DNA of 64,000 nt from Hyphomicrobium sp. 99. Its GTDB lineage: Bacteria; Pseudomonadota; Alphaproteobacteria; Rhizobiales; Hyphomicrobiaceae. Position 1 is the stretch's first letter. Every line of letters starts with the position of its first letter. This document shows positions 7,892-15,243 of the stretch, piece after piece. A model generated the notes under the pieces. It was given only the letters and a program-made list of their open reading frames with translations. It ran no database searches and was not told where the DNA came from. Both the position numbers and the translations under genes were made by a program. The stretch is from assembly GCF_000384335.2 (NCBI RefSeq), contig NZ_KQ031382.1, forward strand, positions 2,987,545 to 3,051,544, written 5' to 3'.

Positions 7892-8848
7892 ATGTCTAAG
7901 GGACAAAAGATTTTCATATCATATTCCCACTTTGATGAGCATGCCTTGGAGCGATTCAACAAGCATCTCGCGATGCTAAAACGCGACGGCCTGATTTTAG
8001 AGTGGTTTGACCAGAAGATTCTGGCCGGGGGTGATATCGATTCAGAAATTTCCAAACATCTGGACGAATGCGAACTCTTCATTCCGCTGGTTAGCCCCGA
8101 CTTCCTCGCATCTACTTACTGCTACGAAAATGAGATGACGCGAGCATTGGAGCGACATGATCGTGGCACTATGCGCGTTGTTCCGGTCATCATCCAGGCC
8201 TGTGAGTGGAAAGCATCTCCACTTAAAAAACTTAAAGCCTTACCAAGGGACGGCAAACCCATCGCCGATTGGAGGAACGAAAACAACGCTTGGCTGGATG
8301 TCGTCACCCAACTTCGCGACGTCGTTCATGAGCTGACAACAGCTCCGCGCAACGAACCTCGAAGTTCGCCTTCGCAAAAGGCAGAGCGAGCATCAAAATA
8401 CAGAGTAAAACGTGATTTTGACGAAGTAGACAAACTGGAATTCCGACGGCGAGCGTTTTCAACGTTGCTCAAGTATTTTGCTGATGCCACCAAAGAAGTC
8501 GCCGAAGTCGAGAACATAAAGTCCCACTTCGCTTTAATTGGAGACGACGGCTTCACATGCACTGTCGTCAATCGTGCACGAAACCATGGCGTAGCTCACA
8601 TCACAGTTTATTCAAATGGGCGACGCTTATCGTTTGGGGACATTGTCTATTCTTTCGCAGAGAGAGCAGATCGCAACTCCGCGCACGGCTGGTTTGAAAT
8701 AGCGGCCGATGAGTACGAGTTATTTTTGGAGCGGAACGGCATGAACGGCATGCTGCGCGGAAGCGATACGGCGAGGCTCACTCCAGAACAGGCGGCTGCT
8801 GAATTATGGGATGAATTATTGGAAAAAACGGGAATTACTTATGCCTAG
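7892..8848 (+). CDS. TIR domain protein with C-terminal putative sensor domain
   Basis: A 318-residue protein. The ATG at 7892 directly precedes the TIR fold (KIFISYSHFDEHALERF). The domain spans about residues 5-140, with the BB-loop region at ILAGGDI (43-49) and the motif LVSPDFLASTYCYENEM (66-82). E81, with E79 as alternative, sits where the catalytic Glu of NAD-cleaving TIR domains lies. Residues 170-318 form a separate domain (FTCTVVNRARNHG, ITVYSNGRRLSFGDIVYS, WFEIAADEYELFLERNGMNG) resembling the C-terminal part of other uncharacterised bacterial TIR proteins as I remember them. NAD hydrolysis is known for many bacterial TIRs but unproved here. The gene overlaps the next by 8 bases. Confidence 0.9.
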   Translation: MSKGQKIFISYSHFDEHALERFNKHLAMLKRDGLILEWFDQKILAGGDIDSEISKHLDECELFIPLVSPDFLASTYCYENEMTRALERHDRGTMRVVPVIIQACEWKASPLKKLKALPRDGKPIADWRNENNAWLDVVTQLRDVVHELTTAPRNEPRSSPSQKAERASKYRVKRDFDEVDKLEFRRRAFSTLLKYFADATKEVAEVENIKSHFALIGDDGFTCTVVNRARNHGVAHITVYSNGRRLSFGDIVYSFAERADRNSAHGWFEIAADEYELFLERNGMNGMLRGSDTARLTPEQAAAELWDELLEKTGITYA

Positions 8849-9005
8849 CACAATCCGCTTTCGTTGCAATAATTGTGGCCGTCGGTTTGAAACTGAGACC
8901 CTGACGGATGAAGAAAAAAGAAGGGCCGCTCGAGAGCAGCGACCGACTTATGCCGTGAGCTGTCCGGAATGTCGCCGGACCGATATCCGCCGCGGATGGG
9001 AATAA
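8841..9005 (+). CDS. Small zinc-ribbon protein of the TIR cassette
   Basis: A 54-residue protein with two CxxC knuckles, CNNC near residues 9-12 and CPEC near 41-44, separated by a charged helix (TDEEKRRAAREQ). This is a typical zinc ribbon of the kind that binds nucleic acid or protein. The ATG at 8841 overlaps the last 8 bases of the TIR gene, so translation is probably coupled; an upstream ATG at 8811 lies deep within the TIR frame and is less likely. It could be a cofactor or antidote of the TIR protein; nothing in the sequence settles that. Confidence 0.72.
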   Translation: MPSTIRFRCNNCGRRFETETLTDEEKRRAAREQRPTYAVSCPECRRTDIRRGWE

Positions 9006-9024
9006 AAAATCTTATCCCCGCCCT

Positions 9025-9180
9025 CCGCACACGCAGCATAATCCCCTCACCCATCCGGCAAGGGCATCGCGCGAGGCGTCGCGCGGCGCTCGGGTGGGGC
9101 AGCCTCACCCGCTCGCGTCACGCGCGCGATGCGGACAAGGCGGAAGGCAGGTCCGCACGGGGTGAGAAACCCGTGTGCGG
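9025..9180. repeat. Branched inverted-repeat element (structured RNA or mobile DNA candidate)
   Basis: An outer stem CCGCACACG (9025-9033) / CGTGTGCGG (9172-9180) encloses two inner stems. The first is GCATCGCGCG (9064-9073) / CGCGCGATGC (9123-9132), a long imperfect hairpin closed at its tip by CGGGTG/CACCCG. The second is TGCGGAC (9130-9136) / GTCCGCA (9151-9157), which shares three bases with the first and so competes with it. The nested perfect arms are unlikely by chance, but I recognise no known RNA family. Confidence 0.55.
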
Positions 9181-9309
9181 AACATCCCGCTTCATTAAGT
9201 GACCTGCCGGAACCCTGTTCTCAGGCTGTCACGGAGCGGACCGGTTCCGAGACTAAAATTGCGAAGACCCTACGCCGCGGAACCCGTCCGCTTCGTGCTT
9301 TTTTGATTG

Positions 9310-9348
9310 GCGCAACCGACTCGCGTTCCGCGAGCCGGCCGGTTGCGC
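9310..9348 (-). repeat. GCCG-bulged hairpin repeat, copy 2 (reverse)
   Basis: GCGCAACCG (9310-9318) pairs with CGGTTGCGC (9340-9348), and ACTCGCG (9319-9325) with CGCGAGC (9329-9335), leaving CGGC (9336-9339) unpaired. On the minus strand this is the same GCCG-bulge architecture as copy 1, with a different outer stem and the A-rich flank on the same relative side. Confidence 0.8.
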
Positions 9349-9488
9349 ACACCTGTTGCGTCATCCTTCGGTCCCCTCCGGGGAGCCAGCCGCCGTGCGC
9401 GTTTGTCGCTTCGCCGGTACGCCGCGCACCTGTTGCCTCATTCTCCGCAATTATGCACGAAAGAACCAACATCCGGGCGCGCCACGCC

Positions 9489-9531
9489 TCCGGGCTTCCG
9501 GCCGGCTCCCTGCAGAAGAGTCGCCGGGCGC
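9489..9531 (+). repeat. Decayed GCCG-bulged hairpin, just before yjdM
   Basis: The core TTCCG-GCCG-GCTCCC and the right part AGAGT-CGCCGGGCGC are recognisable, but the left outer arm no longer pairs fully. The A-rich flank AATCAAATAAA follows and runs into the ribosome site of the next gene. Confidence 0.5.
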
Positions 9532-9550
9532 AATCAAATAAAGGAACCTC

Positions 9551-9895
9551 ATGAGCACGCTGCCACCCTGCCCAAAATGCTCCTCCGAATTCACCTACGA
9601 GGACCGCAACCTCTGCGTCTGCCCGGAGTGCGCGCACGAGTGGGATCCCCAATCGACCTCCGCGCGCGATGACGAGGACGCGAAGGTCTACCGCGACTCG
9701 GCGGGCAACACATTGCAAGACGGCGATACGATCATCGTCATCAAGGATCTGAAGCTGAAGGGCTCAAGCAAGGTCGTGAAAATGGGCACCAAGGTGAAGA
9801 ACATCCGCCTTGTCGACAGCGATCACGACATCGACTGCAAGATCGAGGGCATCGGCCCCATGAGTCTCAAGTCCGAATTCGTCAAGAAGGCGTAG
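9551..9895 (+). CDS. yjdM: YjdM/PhnA family zinc-ribbon protein
   Basis: A 114-residue protein of the PhnA (YjdM) family, once linked to alkylphosphonate use by its position in E. coli but with no proven enzymatic role. The N-terminal zinc ribbon is complete (CPKC at residues 7-10, CPEC near 25-28), followed by the family linker and a small beta barrel with [16 protein letters not shown] and [31 protein letters not shown] precedes the ATG, a good ribosome site. No phn genes are nearby. It is flanked on both sides by hairpin repeats. Confidence 0.95.
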   Translation: MSTLPPCPKCSSEFTYEDRNLCVCPECAHEWDPQSTSARDDEDAKVYRDSAGNTLQDGDTIIVIKDLKLKGSSKVVKMGTKVKNIRLVDSDHDIDCKIEGIGPMSLKSEFVKKA

Positions 9896-9945
9896 TCCTG
9901 CATAACGCTTTTGGCGCTTCTCGCGCTCCGCTTCCTTTTTTGTTT

Positions 9946-9986
9946 GCACACAGCGACTCCCCTCAGGCGAGCCGGCCGCCGTGTGC
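9946..9986 (-). repeat. GCCG-bulged hairpin repeat, copy 3 (reverse)
   Basis: GCACACAGCG (9946-9955) pairs with CGCCGTGTGC (9977-9986) with one G-U-type position. ACTCCCC (9956-9962) pairs with GGCGAGC (9966-9972) with one mismatch. CGGC (9973-9976) is the bulge. The T-rich tract at 9936-9945 is the A-rich flank on the minus strand. Confidence 0.75.
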
Positions 9987-10043
9987 GTATGCGCGTGCGG
10001 CCGTTGGCGCACGCGTGCTGCTTCTCCCTTCGCAACATCAAAC

Positions 10044-10122
10044 GCGCGGGGCGGCCGGCTCGACGAAGGAGAATAGCCCGGCGCCATCCGGCCGGCTCCG
10101 CAAAGCGGAGTCGGATGGCGCC
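10044..10122 (+). repeat. GCCG-bulged hairpin repeat, copy 4, with a decayed copy beside it
   Basis: The good copy has GGCGCCATCCG (10080-10090) / CGGATGGCGCC (10112-10122), bulge GCCG (10091-10094), and GCTCCGC (10095-10101) / GCGGAGT (10105-10111) around AAA. A weaker copy (GCGGGGCG-GCCG-GCTC) starts at 10044 and runs into it. The flank CAACAAAAAAA follows. The 9896-10196 interval holds nothing else I can name. Confidence 0.8.
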
Positions 10123-10196
10123 AACAAAAAAACTCAAAAAGAAAAGCAGCGAACCGAAGTCCGCTGCTTGATCACTCCCGCTGCCATCAACTTCGA

Positions 10197-10478
10197 TCAG
10201 TAGTCGGGTCCGTAATAGCCACCCGGACCGACGTAGATGCGGACGCCCGGACCGCGGTCATAATAGCCGTAATCGTCTCCGCGATAGCCGCGCCACGAAT
10301 CGTCGTTTCCGCCATACCGGCGAAGATGTTCGCGATCCTGGCGGTTGAGATATCGGCCCTGGCGCTCCTTGGCGCGCGCGCCTTCCACACCAGCGATCGA
10401 ATCCGCCTGCGCCATTGGCGCGACGAACGCCACGATCAACGCGGCTCCCGCCGCAGCCGTCCAATTCCTTTTCATCAT
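10197..10478 (-). CDS. Small exported protein, VE-ARA family (paralogue 1)
   Basis: A 93-residue protein with a signal peptide (MMKRNW, a hydrophobic core, cut near AQADS). It carries the motif SIAGVEGARAKERQGRYLN and a Tyr/Gly/Asp-rich tail (YRGDDYGYYDRG). GGGAG lies 5-6 bases before the first ATG. It shares its motif with the neighbour at 10844-11074 and with 23838-24095, so it belongs to a small paralogous family. Function unknown; periplasmic or secreted location is likely. Confidence 0.7.
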   Translation of the reverse strand: MMKRNWTAAAGAALIVAFVAPMAQADSIAGVEGARAKERQGRYLNRQDREHLRRYGGNDDSWRGYRGDDYGYYDRGPGVRIYVGPGGYYGPDY

Positions 10479-10843
10479 CGGTCTCCCAATCGTCTCTCTC
10501 AAACTCACGGGTTAAACAGACGTCCTTGCCTGCATAGGGTGCCAACGCCATGCACGCGCGCCTGTTCCAACCCACCGGGCGGCGGAAAGACACACCCGGC
10601 GGAAGGGATTCGCGACGATTGAGCATGAAGCCATTCAGGCAGCAGAATAATCCCCGCCTCAGACTCAGCCGCTACAATCAGAAATGTGTACGCGTATCGT
10701 CTGGACCACGGCGAGGTCAGAACAGGGAACTTCGGCTCATTTGCCGAAGCCCCCAAGTCATCAGGCGACGGATGTAACTCCGCCGCCTGCTTTCGCGTCG
10801 CAATGCGCTGCGGTTTCGAATTGTATGGTCCGCAATAGCCGTT
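10479..10843. other. Intergenic stretch, nothing recognised
   Basis: About 365 bases between two paralogous small exported genes on the same strand. Short frames on both strands lack ribosome sites and protein-like composition. Apart from the ribosome site and leader of the gene to its left, I see no feature. Confidence 0.5.
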
Positions 10844-11074
10844 TTACTGGCCCACGCGATTCATGCGCCGATTGCCCTCGGGCCCGACGATGTGCCGCGA
10901 TGGGCCGCCGTAGTGGCGCATAAAATCGCGTTGACGGGGGTTCAGTCGTTCTCCAGTCCGAGCCTTCGCGCGTGCGCCCTCAACACCCGACACCGACTGC
11001 GCATTTGCAATCGGCAGAGCGAACAACGCCACAGCTAGCGCGGCTCCTGAAGCGGCCATCCAGTTCCATTTCAT
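10844..11074 (-). CDS. Small exported protein, VE-ARA family (paralogue 2)
   Basis: A 76-residue protein with a signal peptide (MKWNWMAASGAALAVALFAL, cut near IANAQ) and the motif SVSGVEGARAKARTGERLN followed by QRDFMRHYGG. AAGGAG sits 7 bases before the ATG at 11074; a GTG one codon earlier is less likely. It aligns end to end with the first part of the protein at 10197-10478, so the two come from a tandem duplication. Function unknown. Confidence 0.72.
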   Translation of the reverse strand: MKWNWMAASGAALAVALFALPIANAQSVSGVEGARAKARTGERLNPRQRDFMRHYGGPSRHIVGPEGNRRMNRVGQ

Positions 11075-11224
11075 CACTGAACTCCTTGTTCTATCTCCGG
11101 GCGGCGGGTAATCAGAGATTAATCAGCGGCCGGATGCGTTCGCGTATCGCAGGCAAACTCGATCTCTCCATCACCGTTCCAACGAAACGAACAGCAGTAG
11201 ACGGACCACACAGGGGGAAACATC

Positions 11225-11605
11225 ATGAAAGGTTTGGCGAGCCGATTCTTCGCGTCCGCGCTCATTTACGCCGTGCTCGGAATGTCGCTCGGCGTCATAA
11301 TGGGCATGACGCATGATCACACGCAGATGCCGACGCACGCGCACATTCTCGTCATCGGCTGGGTGAGCTTCGCGTTATTCGGATTTTTTTATCACCTCTT
11401 CCCCGCAGCCGCCCTGACCCGCATCGCCACCGCGCAATTCTGGCTGGCCGAAGTGAGCCTGCTGACCATGGTCGCCGGCCTGTTGCTGATCTTTTCCGGC
11501 CGTCCGGAACTCGGCGAACCGTTCGCGGGCGTTGGTTCGATCGGCGTGCTTTTGTCGACGATCCTTTTCGCGATCAACGCCTGGCCGACAGTTCGGAGCA
11601 GCTGA
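11225..11605 (+). CDS. Small membrane protein resembling part of a haem-copper oxidase subunit I
   Basis: A 126-residue protein with four predicted membrane helices. The sequence MTHDHTQMPTHAHILVIGW, followed by FALFGFFYHLFP, resembles the His-containing helix pair of cytochrome oxidase subunit I and of NnrS-like proteins. Proteins of this size are often labelled cytochrome oxidase-like, but they lack most of the catalytic subunit. A role in haem or copper binding is possible, not shown. No other oxidase genes lie nearby. Confidence 0.75.
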   Translation: MKGLASRFFASALIYAVLGMSLGVIMGMTHDHTQMPTHAHILVIGWVSFALFGFFYHLFPAAALTRIATAQFWLAEVSLLTMVAGLLLIFSGRPELGEPFAGVGSIGVLLSTILFAINAWPTVRSS

Positions 11606-11679
11606 CGCGCGGTGGTTAACCATCGCTCAACCACATCCGTAGCGGATCGCACGTCATTCGGGCGATCCGAGATATCGTT

Positions 11680-12864
11680 ATGGAAAACGGGTGTTCCATG
11701 CGTGTGCTCTTCGCCTTCCTCACCATGCTCGCGATCTTGGATTTCCCGGCGACCGTCCGCGCCGAGGACAGCCTGAACGCGCTCCTCGATCCGATCCGGA
11801 CGAAATACCAGCTCCCCGCCATCGCGGCCGCCGTTATGAAAGATGGAAAGCTCGTCGCCGACGGCGCCGTCGGCGTCCGCGTTGCAGGCCAAGATATTCC
11901 GGTAACGATCGACGACCCCTTCCATCTCGGCTCCGACACGAAAGCGATGACGGCGACGCTCGCGGGCATGATGGTCGAGGAAGGCAAGCTTCGCTGGGAT
12001 TCGACAATCCAGGAGGTGCTCGGCCCCATCCTTCCCGGCTTGCGTCCCAAGTTCGGCGCCATCACGCTCCGCGAGCTTCTCTCACACACAAGCGGTTTGC
12101 CGGCCGACAACGAAGAGATCGGCCGGCTCTATTTCAATCCCGACGCCGCCGACCATCCGCTGACAGACTGGCGACTGCGGATGATTTCAAACTGGGGCTC
12201 GAAACACGACCCGACCTTTGCGAATGCCGGAAAGTTCCAATACGCGAACCTCGGCTACATCATAGCCGGCGCGATGATCGAGAAGGCCTCGGGCAAGCCC
12301 TGGGAACGGTTGATGTTCGAGCGCATCTTCGTGCCGCTCGAACTTAAGTCCGCCGGCCTCGGCGCGCAGGCGACCTTCGGCGAGTACGACGCCCCCGTGG
12401 GTCACCGCATCGACGACAAGGGCAAGGTCACGCCCTTCCCGTGGGGCGAATCCGCCGATCTGCCGGGCTCCCTCGGACCGGCAGGCCTCGCACACATGAG
12501 CATCAAGGATTTCGCGACCTGGGCCGCATGGAACGCAGGCGAAGGCAAGCGTGGCCCCGCGCTCGTGAAGCCGGAAACGCTAAAGATCATTCACAAACCC
12601 GTCATCGATATGCAGATCAAGGACCCCAAACCTGGAACGCCGAAGACAGGTTCTTACGCGCTCGGCTGGGGGCTATCGAAATTTGATTGGTCGGATAAAC
12701 CGCTGTTGACGCACAACGGCTCGAACGGCATGAACTTCGCGTCGATTCTGCTCGACGTCGATCATGATCTGGCGATCGTCGTGACGACCAATATCGCCGG
12801 CCCCCACGCCGATCCTGCTACACTCGATGTGATGAAGGCGCTCTATGCGAAGTATGCGCAGTGA
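11680..12864 (+). CDS. Serine hydrolase of the beta-lactamase / class C fold
   Basis: A 394-residue exported protein of the AmpC / D-aminopeptidase / esterase family. A signal peptide is visible when read from the second ATG at 11698 (MRVLFAFLTMLAILDFPATV, cut near RAED), which may be the true start. The active-site Ser-x-x-Lys is SDTK (S85, K88), the Tyr-x-Asn motif is YAN (Y188, N190), and the third motif is HNG near 345, as in non-beta-lactamase members. Substrate unknown: peptides, esters or cell-wall fragments are all possible, and resistance should not be assumed. Confidence 0.9.
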   Translation: MENGCSMRVLFAFLTMLAILDFPATVRAEDSLNALLDPIRTKYQLPAIAAAVMKDGKLVADGAVGVRVAGQDIPVTIDDPFHLGSDTKAMTATLAGMMVEEGKLRWDSTIQEVLGPILPGLRPKFGAITLRELLSHTSGLPADNEEIGRLYFNPDAADHPLTDWRLRMISNWGSKHDPTFANAGKFQYANLGYIIAGAMIEKASGKPWERLMFERIFVPLELKSAGLGAQATFGEYDAPVGHRIDDKGKVTPFPWGESADLPGSLGPAGLAHMSIKDFATWAAWNAGEGKRGPALVKPETLKIIHKPVIDMQIKDPKPGTPKTGSYALGWGLSKFDWSDKPLLTHNGSNGMNFASILLDVDHDLAIVVTTNIAGPHADPATLDVMKALYAKYAQ

Positions 12865-12935
12865 CGGAGGACTAGGACGGTAATCTCGGCGCAAGGCCTG
12901 CACTGCAAATTCAGAAAAAAGTCGGATCGATCTCC

Positions 12936-13130
12936 ATGTACCACCTTCCCTTCTGGCAGCGGCTGATCATCACCATCGTCGCGATGCTGGCGGCGAGCTA
13001 TCTCATCTCTCTCGGGTGGCAACAGCTGTTCGACTTTCCGCTCCCGATCTATCTCGGCGGCGTCATCGGCGGCCTGACGGCATTGCCTGTGTGGGATTTC
13101 CTGAAACGGATTAGACCGACCGGAGTGTGA
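12936..13130 (+). CDS. Small two-helix membrane protein
   Basis: A 64-residue protein with two hydrophobic segments (LIITIVAMLAASYLISLGW and LPIYLGGVIGGLTALPVW) joined by a short loop, and a basic C-terminus that suggests both ends lie in the cytoplasm. No family recognised. It lies 71 bases after the hydrolase on the same strand. Confidence 0.6.
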   Translation: MYHLPFWQRLIITIVAMLAASYLISLGWQQLFDFPLPIYLGGVIGGLTALPVWDFLKRIRPTGV

Positions 13131-13206
13131 GCAATTCCGCCGGCATCCCATCTGATGCGCGGAGGCCTCGGCATGGCATGATGACGAGGCCTCGCGATAA
13201 CAATCT

Positions 13207-13494
13207 TTAATCGCGGAGTACCGACCGGATCTGGTCCTCGTACTGCTTCACCGCCTCGAGCGCCCGCGCCTTCATCACGGGATCCGAACCGGCATGCGAG
13301 GTGAAGCCCTCGATAGCCGCGCGTGCGTTGGTCACGATCGTTGTGGCGGACGCCTGGGGGTTCATCTCGCGGCTGGCAATCTTCTGCAGCAACTGGGTGA
13401 GGATGACACCCGTGGCAAGCGATAGGCCCGAGAGCTCGGCGACTTCGCGCTTCAAACCCGCGATTGCCTCTTTCGTGTCGATGTTGTCCGCCAT
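13207..13494 (-). CDS. Hypothetical cytoplasmic protein
   Basis: A 95-residue protein starting MADNIDTKEAIAGL; the frame extends to 13668, but that part overlaps the opposite bactofilin leader and has no ribosome site, while AAGGAG precedes this ATG. It is helical, without a signal peptide (LKREVAELSGLSLATGVILT, then an Arg/Glu-rich C-terminus). No family recognised. Confidence 0.65.
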   Translation of the reverse strand: MADNIDTKEAIAGLKREVAELSGLSLATGVILTQLLQKIASREMNPQASATTIVTNARAAIEGFTSHAGSDPVMKARALEAVKQYEDQIRSVLRD

Positions 13495-13712
13495 GTCTCT
13501 CAAAGCTCCTTCACTACCGAATTCGGGGTTGCCTAATACGATTGCCCATAGGCGCGCAAGCCCACGTTCGCGGCAGGCTCCGCCCAGCAGCGTCGCGGTC
13601 GCCGAAAAAGAACGCGTGATGAACCTAGCCCCGTTCGCCAGCCCGAAATTTGCCACCAATGTTTCCAAAATTGCTGTCGCGGGAATGGGGCATCAGCTAT
13701 GGGGCGATATCA

Positions 13713-14066
13713 ATGATCGAGCGAAAGCCGGCAAGCATCGGCCGGACGCTTTCCATCCCGCGCAGCGCGACAATCGAAGGTGGCGTAGACTATCCAGGCC
13801 CCGTGGTCATCGAGGGAACCGTCCTCGGCGACGTTAATTGTCTTTCGCTCATCGTCGCAGAACGAGGCGTGATCGAAGGTACGATCAAGTCCGAGGAAGT
13901 GACCGTCATGGGCGAGGTCACCGGGGAAATATTTGCCAACCAGCTGACACTCAAGGCCGCGTGCTTGGTGAACGCGGATATTGTGCACAAACGGCTTTTG
14001 CTGGAAGACGGCTCGTTCTTCGAGGGCAAATCGCGCCGTCACACAGATCCGCTACAATTGCTATAG
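13713..14066 (+). CDS. Bactofilin family protein
   Basis: A polymer-forming cytoskeletal protein of the bactofilin family (DUF583), which builds filaments at the inner membrane for cell shape or stalk and pole functions. The beta-helix repeats are plain: IEGGVDYPGPVVIEGTVLGD, SLIVAERGVIEGTIKSEEVT, then GEVTGEIFANQLTL and ADIVHKRLLLEDG. About 117 residues from this ATG; upstream in-frame starts at 13650 and 13659 would add up to 21 residues and cannot be excluded. No peptidase partner (LmdC-type) is next to it, but an L,D-transpeptidase and a deacetylase lie elsewhere in the window. Confidence 0.85.
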   Translation: MIERKPASIGRTLSIPRSATIEGGVDYPGPVVIEGTVLGDVNCLSLIVAERGVIEGTIKSEEVTVMGEVTGEIFANQLTLKAACLVNADIVHKRLLLEDGSFFEGKSRRHTDPLQLL

Positions 14067-14223
14067 CGCGCAAAGAACTGCTCACCACCCTGCTTTGATT
14101 CTGCGGTTGCCATCAACAAAGTCTGCACTGGCGGGCGAATCCCGTGCATATACGCATGGGACAGGGACGCACTTCTATGTCTATGGTTCCGGCGCAGTCC
14201 CTTCGAACCGACGGAGGAAAGCT

Positions 14224-14931
14224 ATGCTCTCACGGCGCCATTTTTGCTGCAGCGGTGCGATCGCCGCGAGTCTGTTCACCGTTGATCGGGCCCTTGCCGC
14301 CGACCAGTGCGAGGCATTTACGCGAACCGAACAGTCCGCGCTCACACCCGATGAGGCCCTGGCGAAGCTAAAAGAAGGAAATGAGCGCTTCATCGCTGGG
14401 AAGTCGCTCAATTGCGATCTCATGGCGCAAGTTCATGCCACAGCGCACGGACAGTATCCGTCCTCGATCGTGATCGGCTGCATCGATTCCCGCGTTCCGC
14501 CAGAACTGGTGTTCGATCAGCGCATCGGCGATATCTTTAGCGCGCGCGTCGCGGGCAACGTCGTCAACGACGACATCATAGGAAGCTCGGAGTTCGCGAC
14601 CAAACTCGCTGGAGCGAAACTCATCGTCGTACTTGGCCACAGTGAATGCGGCGCCGTGAAAGGCGCGATCGACGGAGCCAAGCTCGGCTTGCTGACGGAG
14701 CTTCTCGCGAAGATCAAACCCGCCGTGGAAGCGAATAAGAATGCGCCCGGCGAGCACACCGCAAAGAACCACGAGTTCGTACAAGAAGTGGCAACCACGA
14801 ACGCTAGGCTCGGAGCCGAAGATCTGACAAAGAAGAGCAGCGTGCTCTCCGATCTCGTGGCCGATAAGAAATTGAAGATCGTGTCAGCAATGCACGATAT
14901 CGCCACAGGCCGCGTCACGTTCCTGGACTAA
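14224..14931 (+). CDS. Beta-class carbonic anhydrase, exported
   Basis: A 235-residue enzyme that interconverts CO2 and bicarbonate. Zinc ligands are C86 (GCIDSRV, with D88-R90 as the catalytic dyad), H139 and C142 (GHSECGAV). The N-terminus MLSRRHFCCSGAIAASLF is a twin-arginine-like signal, so the enzyme probably works in the periplasm. ACGGAGGAAAGCT before the ATG at 14224 fixes the start, although the frame is open further upstream. It stands alone, with no bicarbonate transporter or carboxysome genes. Confidence 0.95.
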   Translation: MLSRRHFCCSGAIAASLFTVDRALAADQCEAFTRTEQSALTPDEALAKLKEGNERFIAGKSLNCDLMAQVHATAHGQYPSSIVIGCIDSRVPPELVFDQRIGDIFSARVAGNVVNDDIIGSSEFATKLAGAKLIVVLGHSECGAVKGAIDGAKLGLLTELLAKIKPAVEANKNAPGEHTAKNHEFVQEVATTNARLGAEDLTKKSSVLSDLVADKKLKIVSAMHDIATGRVTFLD

Positions 14932-15243
14932 TCGCCGGGCCACCCAAATGCCCCCGACCGGCTAACTGACCGCGTGCACGAATGGCAGGCGGCTTTGTCG
15001 CAAGCCATGCGCGACCAGAATCACCTCCGGCCCGGGGAGCCGGCCGCATCACATCGAACCTGCGAGCCGGCGGGTTCACAGACGAGATGCTTCGCGACCG
15101 GCACCGCGAGCCAGAAGCCGATGCCTCCCACTGAAGCACCGCCATGCCCGGCTCTCTGTTCCCTGGGGAACAGCGCGGCCTCGCCCACATGAAGCCCGTG
15201 GCGTAATATTGCCGGAAACAGCATCTGCAGCGGAGGTTTCATA
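14932..15243. other. Intergenic stretch with decayed hairpin repeats and a palindrome
   Basis: Contains two broken pieces of the GCCG-bulged hairpin family (GGGGAGC-CGGC-CGC near 15036, GCGAGC-CGGC near 15062) and a perfect palindrome at 15156-15173. No gene is supported. Confidence 0.5.
15156..15173. promoter_or_regulatory. Perfect 8-bp palindrome upstream of the SDR gene
   Basis: CTGTTCCC and GGGAACAG flank TG, centred about 79 bases before the SDR start. The spacing and symmetry suit an operator for a dimeric regulator. No regulator gene adjoins, so its partner is unknown. Confidence 0.45.

Larger units (their letters stand above)
9006..9550. other. Repeat-rich non-coding strip right of the TIR cassette
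   Basis: No gene is supported. It holds a branched inverted-repeat element (9025-9180), a smaller stem CGGAACC/GGTTCCG (9208-9249), a GCCG-bulged hairpin in reverse orientation (9310-9348) and two decayed copies of it (about 9371-9400 and 9489-9531). Open frames here differ between strands and simply follow the repeats. Confidence 0.6.

Noticed and set aside
9129..9718. Open frames of 141 and 165 residues around 9.1-9.7 kb as genes
   Set aside because: They lie on both strands across the hairpin repeats, have no ribosome sites and overlap yjdM antisense; the translation simply reads the repeat sequence.
11680..12864. The beta-lactamase-fold protein as an antibiotic resistance gene
   Set aside because: The third motif is HNG and not the KTG of true beta-lactamases, and the rest fits the broad esterase/peptidase group; resistance cannot be claimed from the fold.
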